From Pseudomonas nitroreducens (GTDB lineage Bacteria; Pseudomonadota; Gammaproteobacteria; Pseudomonadales; Pseudomonadaceae): 64,000 nt of DNA. A program made the translations under genes and the position numbers. Below, in pieces: positions 61,308 to 64,000 of the stretch. Below the pieces are notes generated by a model. That model was not told the DNA's origin, did not search any database, and worked only from the letters and a program-made list of their open reading frames with translations. Within the stretch, counting starts at the first letter, position 1. Each line of letters begins with the position of its first letter. The stretch lies in assembly GCF_024170165.1 (NCBI RefSeq), contig NZ_JALJXP010000009.1:62001-126000 (forward strand), read 5' to 3'.

Positions 61308-62501
61308 TCAGACGCCCGGCATGCCGCTGAGTTGCACACGGTTGCGACCTTTCTGCTTGGCGACGTACAGGTGCCGGTCGCAGCGGGCCAGCAGTTCGCG
61401 CGGTTCGTTCAGGCCGCCTTCATTGGCCATCGCCGCGCCAAGGCTGATGGTCAGGAAGCGCAGGCTGTCGGGCCGGTACAGATGTTCGATGCCCAGGCTT
61501 GTCACCTGTTCGCGCAGCCGTTCGGCGACGCAACGCAGGTCTTCGGCACTGGTCGCCTCCAGCAGGATGGCGAACTCCTCGCCGCCATAACGATAGACGT
61601 TGGCGCGCCCGCCGCGCAGGGTGCCCACCAGGCTCTCGGCCACCTGGCACAGGCAGCGGTCGCCGGCCTGGTGGCCGTAGTGGTCGTTGTAGGGCTTGAA
61701 GTAGTCAATGTCGGCCATCAGCAGGGCGAAGGGCCGGCCGTGGGCGCGCATGCCGTGCCAGCTCTCGTTGAGCTGCAGGTCCAGGGCGCGGCGGTTGCCC
61801 ACGCCGGTTAGGCCGTCGGTGGCGGCCAGCTCCTGCAGGCGCAGGTTGAGCGCGGCCAGTTCGGTGCGCTGGCGCTTTTCCTCGAGGTCGGCGAGGAAGG
61901 CCTGGTGCACGCCCTTGATGTTGGTCCAGCTGATGAACAGGCTGAACAGTGCGACCGGCAAGTAGACCAGGGTGAAGATCAGCAGCGGCTTGGTGGCGCC
62001 GTCGTGGATCAGCCAGACGTTGTAGAGAATGATCGTCGAGATGATCGCCGAGACCAGCGCGATGCCCTTGAACGAGTAGCGCACCCCCAGGTTGCCGAGC
62101 AGGATGAACACCACCGAGGCGTAGAGGAAGAACGGCACGTCGGGCGAGGCGCTGCGCTTGAGCAGCTCGAACCAGGCGATGGTGGAGATGATGTCGTGCA
62201 CCGGCATCAGCAGGTCCATCACCAGCACACTGCGACTGAAGCGGAACACCAGGAAAATGTTGAGCAGGCCGAGCAGGCTCAGTCCCGTGCGCAGGAACAG
62301 CGATTCCTTGGCCATGTCCGGGATCAGCAGGGCGTCGGCGAGCACGTAGGAGTCGTAGGCGGCCATGGCGATGAAATTGATCGCCAGCAGGAAGCGCCGG
62401 TAATGCTGGACCACGTACGCCTTGTAGGCATCCTGCAGGCGTGGCGGAATTTTCCCCTGGGACTGCCGGGGCGGAGCGGCGGGGAACTCGGGTACGGTCA
62501 T
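61308..62501 (-). CDS. Membrane diguanylate cyclase, multi-TM sensor
   Basis: 397 residues. About six membrane helices (FLLAINFIAMAAYDSYVLAD, TGLSLLGLLNIFLVFRF, VPFFLYASVVFILLGNLGV, ALVSAIISTIILYNVWLI, LLIFTLVYLPVALFSLFI) precede a coiled linker and a GGDEF domain (DGLTGVGNRRALD, RYGGEEFAILLE). No RxxD I-site is seen at the expected place, so product inhibition may be weak. It is 108 bp upstream of the second cyclase gene. Start chosen at MTVPEF; uncertain. Confidence 0.85.
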   Translation of the reverse strand: MTVPEFPAAPPRQSQGKIPPRLQDAYKAYVVQHYRRFLLAINFIAMAAYDSYVLADALLIPDMAKESLFLRTGLSLLGLLNIFLVFRFSRSVLVMDLLMPVHDIISTIAWFELLKRSASPDVPFFLYASVVFILLGNLGVRYSFKGIALVSAIISTIILYNVWLIHDGATKPLLIFTLVYLPVALFSLFISWTNIKGVHQAFLADLEEKRQRTELAALNLRLQELAATDGLTGVGNRRALDLQLNESWHGMRAHGRPFALLMADIDYFKPYNDHYGHQAGDRCLCQVAESLVGTLRGGRANVYRYGGEEFAILLEATSAEDLRCVAERLREQVTSLGIEHLYRPDSLRFLTISLGAAMANEGGLNEPRELLARCDRHLYVAKQKGRNRVQLSGMPGV

Positions 62502-62716
62502 CGAGAGTGGGAGCCTGTGTCTGCCATCCAGGGCGAATGCTGGCCAAGGGCTAGAGTAGGGTGGCGGCACCATCGCCGTCCAGCGGGGCGATGCATAGGC
62601 TGTACCAAAATACCGGTCGCCGCCGATTGGTTCTTTCGCTTGAGCTGCTAATGGATCTTTATAGGGTTCCAATGCGGCGGCATGATGACCGCCATCACTT
62701 GCTGTCGAGGTCTTTC

Positions 62717-63337
62717 ATGTACGTACCTGCGCATTTCGAGGAAACCCGCCCGGATGAGCTGCACCGGCTGATCCGTGACTATCCCCTGGGCATCCTGGTC
62801 ACCGGCCACGACGGCCTGCTGGATGCCAACCACCTGCCATTCGAACTGGAGCTCTCCGGCGAGAAACCCCTGCTGCGTGCCCATGTCGCGCGCAACAACC
62901 CGGTGTGGCAGGAGGCCGATGGCGAGGAGGTGCTGGTGATCTTCCGTGGCGAGCATGCCTACGTCTCGCCCAACTGGTACCCGAGCAAGCACGAGGCGCA
63001 CCGCCAGGTGCCGACCTGGAACTACCAGGTAGTGCATGTGCGCGGCCGCCTGAAGGTGATGGACGAAGAGCGCTTCGTGCGCGGCGTGGTCGGCCGCCTG
63101 ACCCGTACCCACGAAGCCAGCGAGGAAAAGCCCTGGAAGATGAGCGACTCCACCCCGGAGTTCATCAGCGGCATGCTGGCGAACATCGTCGGCATCGAGG
63201 TGGAGATCGGCGAGATCATCGGCAAGTCCAAGCTCAGCCAGAACAAGGAAGAACGCGATCGCCTGGGTGCCGCCGAGCGGCTGGAGCAGCTCGGCAGTGG
63301 CGAGCTTTCCGCAGCGATGAAGGGTGCGCTGGGCTGA
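62717..63337 (+). CDS. PaiB-like FMN-binding protein
   Basis: 206 residues. PaiB/FMN-binding split-barrel features: YVPAHFEETRPDELHRLIRD, LLDANHLPFELE, AYVSPNWYPSKHEAHRQVPT and TWNYQVVHVRGRLKVM. In Bacillus PaiB represses protease and sporulation genes; in Gram-negatives the role is unclear. GAGG is six bases before ATG 62717. Divergent from the diguanylate cyclase genes. Confidence 0.87.
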   Translation: MYVPAHFEETRPDELHRLIRDYPLGILVTGHDGLLDANHLPFELELSGEKPLLRAHVARNNPVWQEADGEEVLVIFRGEHAYVSPNWYPSKHEAHRQVPTWNYQVVHVRGRLKVMDEERFVRGVVGRLTRTHEASEEKPWKMSDSTPEFISGMLANIVGIEVEIGEIIGKSKLSQNKEERDRLGAAERLEQLGSGELSAAMKGALG

Positions 63338-63408
63338 GTCCGTGCCGGTGAGGCCCGTTCCAGACATGTCCGCATGTTTCGAAGGGTTGGCGGATCGGTT
63401 GCGTGGAA

Positions 63409-63423
63409 TGTAATAATATTACA
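63409..63423. promoter_or_regulatory. AT-rich inverted repeat upstream of the DUF1624-like gene
   Basis: TGTAAT-AAT-ATTACA, six-base arms, extended by GAA and TTC with one extra base. It lies 25 bp before the start at 63448, in a GC-rich setting. Probably a repressor or metal-regulator operator; the binder is unknown. Confidence 0.5.
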
Positions 63424-63447
63424 ATTCACTCGCAATCGATCTCGCCC

Positions 63448-64000
63448 ATGACCTCCGCACTGAGCCCCGCAATACCTTCAATTGCCAAAACCGCCACGCG
63501 ACTCCACTCCATCGACGCCCTGCGCGGGCTGGTGATCCTCTTCATGCTGCTGGACCACGTCCGCGAGACGTTCTACCTGCACCTGCAGGTGAGCGACCCG
63601 ATGGACGTGACCCAGACCGACCCAGCGTTATTCATCAGCCGCACCCTGGCGCACCTGTGCGCGCCGGTATTTGTCTTCCTCACCGGGCTTTCCGCCTTCC
63701 TCTATGGCGAAAAGCACGAAGGCCGCGCGGCGGTCTACGCCTTCCTGTTCAAGCGCGGGCTGTTCCTGGTGCTGCTGGAAGTCACCCTGGTGAATTTCGC
63801 CTGGACCTTCCAGTTCCCGCCCAAGGTCATCTACCTGCAGGTAATCTGGGCCATCGGCCTGAGCATGCTGGCGCTCTCCGTGCTGGTCTGGCTGCCGCGC
63901 GCTGCGCTGGTGGTGCTGGGCGTGGTGCTGGTGGCGGGGCATAACCTGCTCGATGGCGTGCACTTCGCCGCCGGCCACTGGGCCCACTTGCCCTGGGCGG
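63448..64000 (+). CDS. DUF1624 / heparan-alpha-glucosaminide acetyltransferase-like membrane protein, N-terminal part
   Basis: Partial: 184 codons to the right edge, no stop reached. RLHSIDALRGLVILFMLLDH with R/D..RG..I..M..DH is the acyltransferase-type first helix of DUF1624/YeiB-like proteins; further helices are LCAPVFVFLTGLSAFLYG, GLFLVLLEVTLVNFAWTF and VLVWLPRAALVVLGVVLVAG. It likely moves an acyl group across the inner membrane. The repeat at 63409 may control it. Confidence 0.78.
   Translation, partial: MTSALSPAIPSIAKTATRLHSIDALRGLVILFMLLDHVRETFYLHLQVSDPMDVTQTDPALFISRTLAHLCAPVFVFLTGLSAFLYGEKHEGRAAVYAFLFKRGLFLVLLEVTLVNFAWTFQFPPKVIYLQVIWAIGLSMLALSVLVWLPRAALVVLGVVLVAGHNLLDGVHFAAGHWAHLPWA

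Overview
The window is chromosomal DNA from a Pseudomonas. I infer the P. aeruginosa/nitroreducens/citronellolis side of the genus from the very high GC, the gene families, the GAGCGAGCTTGCTCGC-type intergenic repeats, and an agu2ABCA'-like agmatine operon known from P. aeruginosa. I saw no rRNA, tRNA, CRISPR array, insertion sequence or prophage. It reads as a metabolically versatile accessory/core mosaic: 62 protein genes, many in small divergent regulator-plus-enzyme modules.

Layout. 1-4.6 kb (minus): the N-terminal part of a large two-partner-secretion adhesin that runs off the left edge, preceded by an unusual BvgA-like regulator (receiver-HTH-PAS-kinase-like). 4.7-8.6 kb: a DUF2938 membrane protein under a MerR-type promoter, an MFS exporter, a tautomerase, an SDR and a divergent LysR. 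8.9-11.3 kb: a ferripyoverdine-type TonB receptor. 11.6-18.2 kb: small housekeeping and stress genes (thioredoxin-like, NTF2-like, GNAT, Rrf2, DUF1360-like, methyltransferase, HIT-like, beta-lactamase-fold lipoprotein, PhoD-like phosphatase). 18.3-21.4 kb: LysR/DMT exporter pair and a MOSC protein. 21.7-25.0 kb: LysR, MHS-type transporter and nitrilase. 25.0-31.7 kb: aldo/keto reductases, a carboxymuconolactone-decarboxylase-like protein, medium-chain dehydrogenases and two LysR regulators. 33.0-38.5 kb: a RocR-like EAL protein and the otsB-GH15-otsA trehalose operon. 38.6-39.3 kb: a SutA-like small protein and a cold-shock gene.

39.4-51.2 kb is a coherent catabolic cluster around an IclR regulator. 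Leftward are IclR, an acyl-CoA dehydrogenase and an aromatic/dicarboxylate-type MFS. Rightward are enoyl-CoA hydratase, 3-hydroxyacyl-CoA dehydrogenase, a PcaF-like thiolase, a CaiB-type CoA-transferase, EtfBA and an OprD porin. The enzyme set fits beta-oxidation of a C6 (adipate-like) dicarboxylate to 3-oxoadipyl-CoA and then succinyl-CoA plus acetyl-CoA. Two identical-core palindromes (TTTCG-N5-CGAAA) flank the divergent promoters.

51.5-53.4 kb holds a small lipoprotein and a MerR regulator divergent from a flavodoxin-like/DUF2798 pair; the MerR operator there is almost identical (21/23) to one 47.7 kb away in front of the DUF2938 gene, which suggests a distributed regulon. 53.6-58.8 kb is LysR plus the agu2ABCA'-like agmatine operon. 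58.9-64 kb: a sirtuin deacylase translationally coupled to a diguanylate cyclase, a second membrane diguanylate cyclase, a PaiB-like FMN protein, and the start of a DUF1624-type acyltransferase that runs off the right edge. Three families of inverted intergenic repeats mark operon ends.
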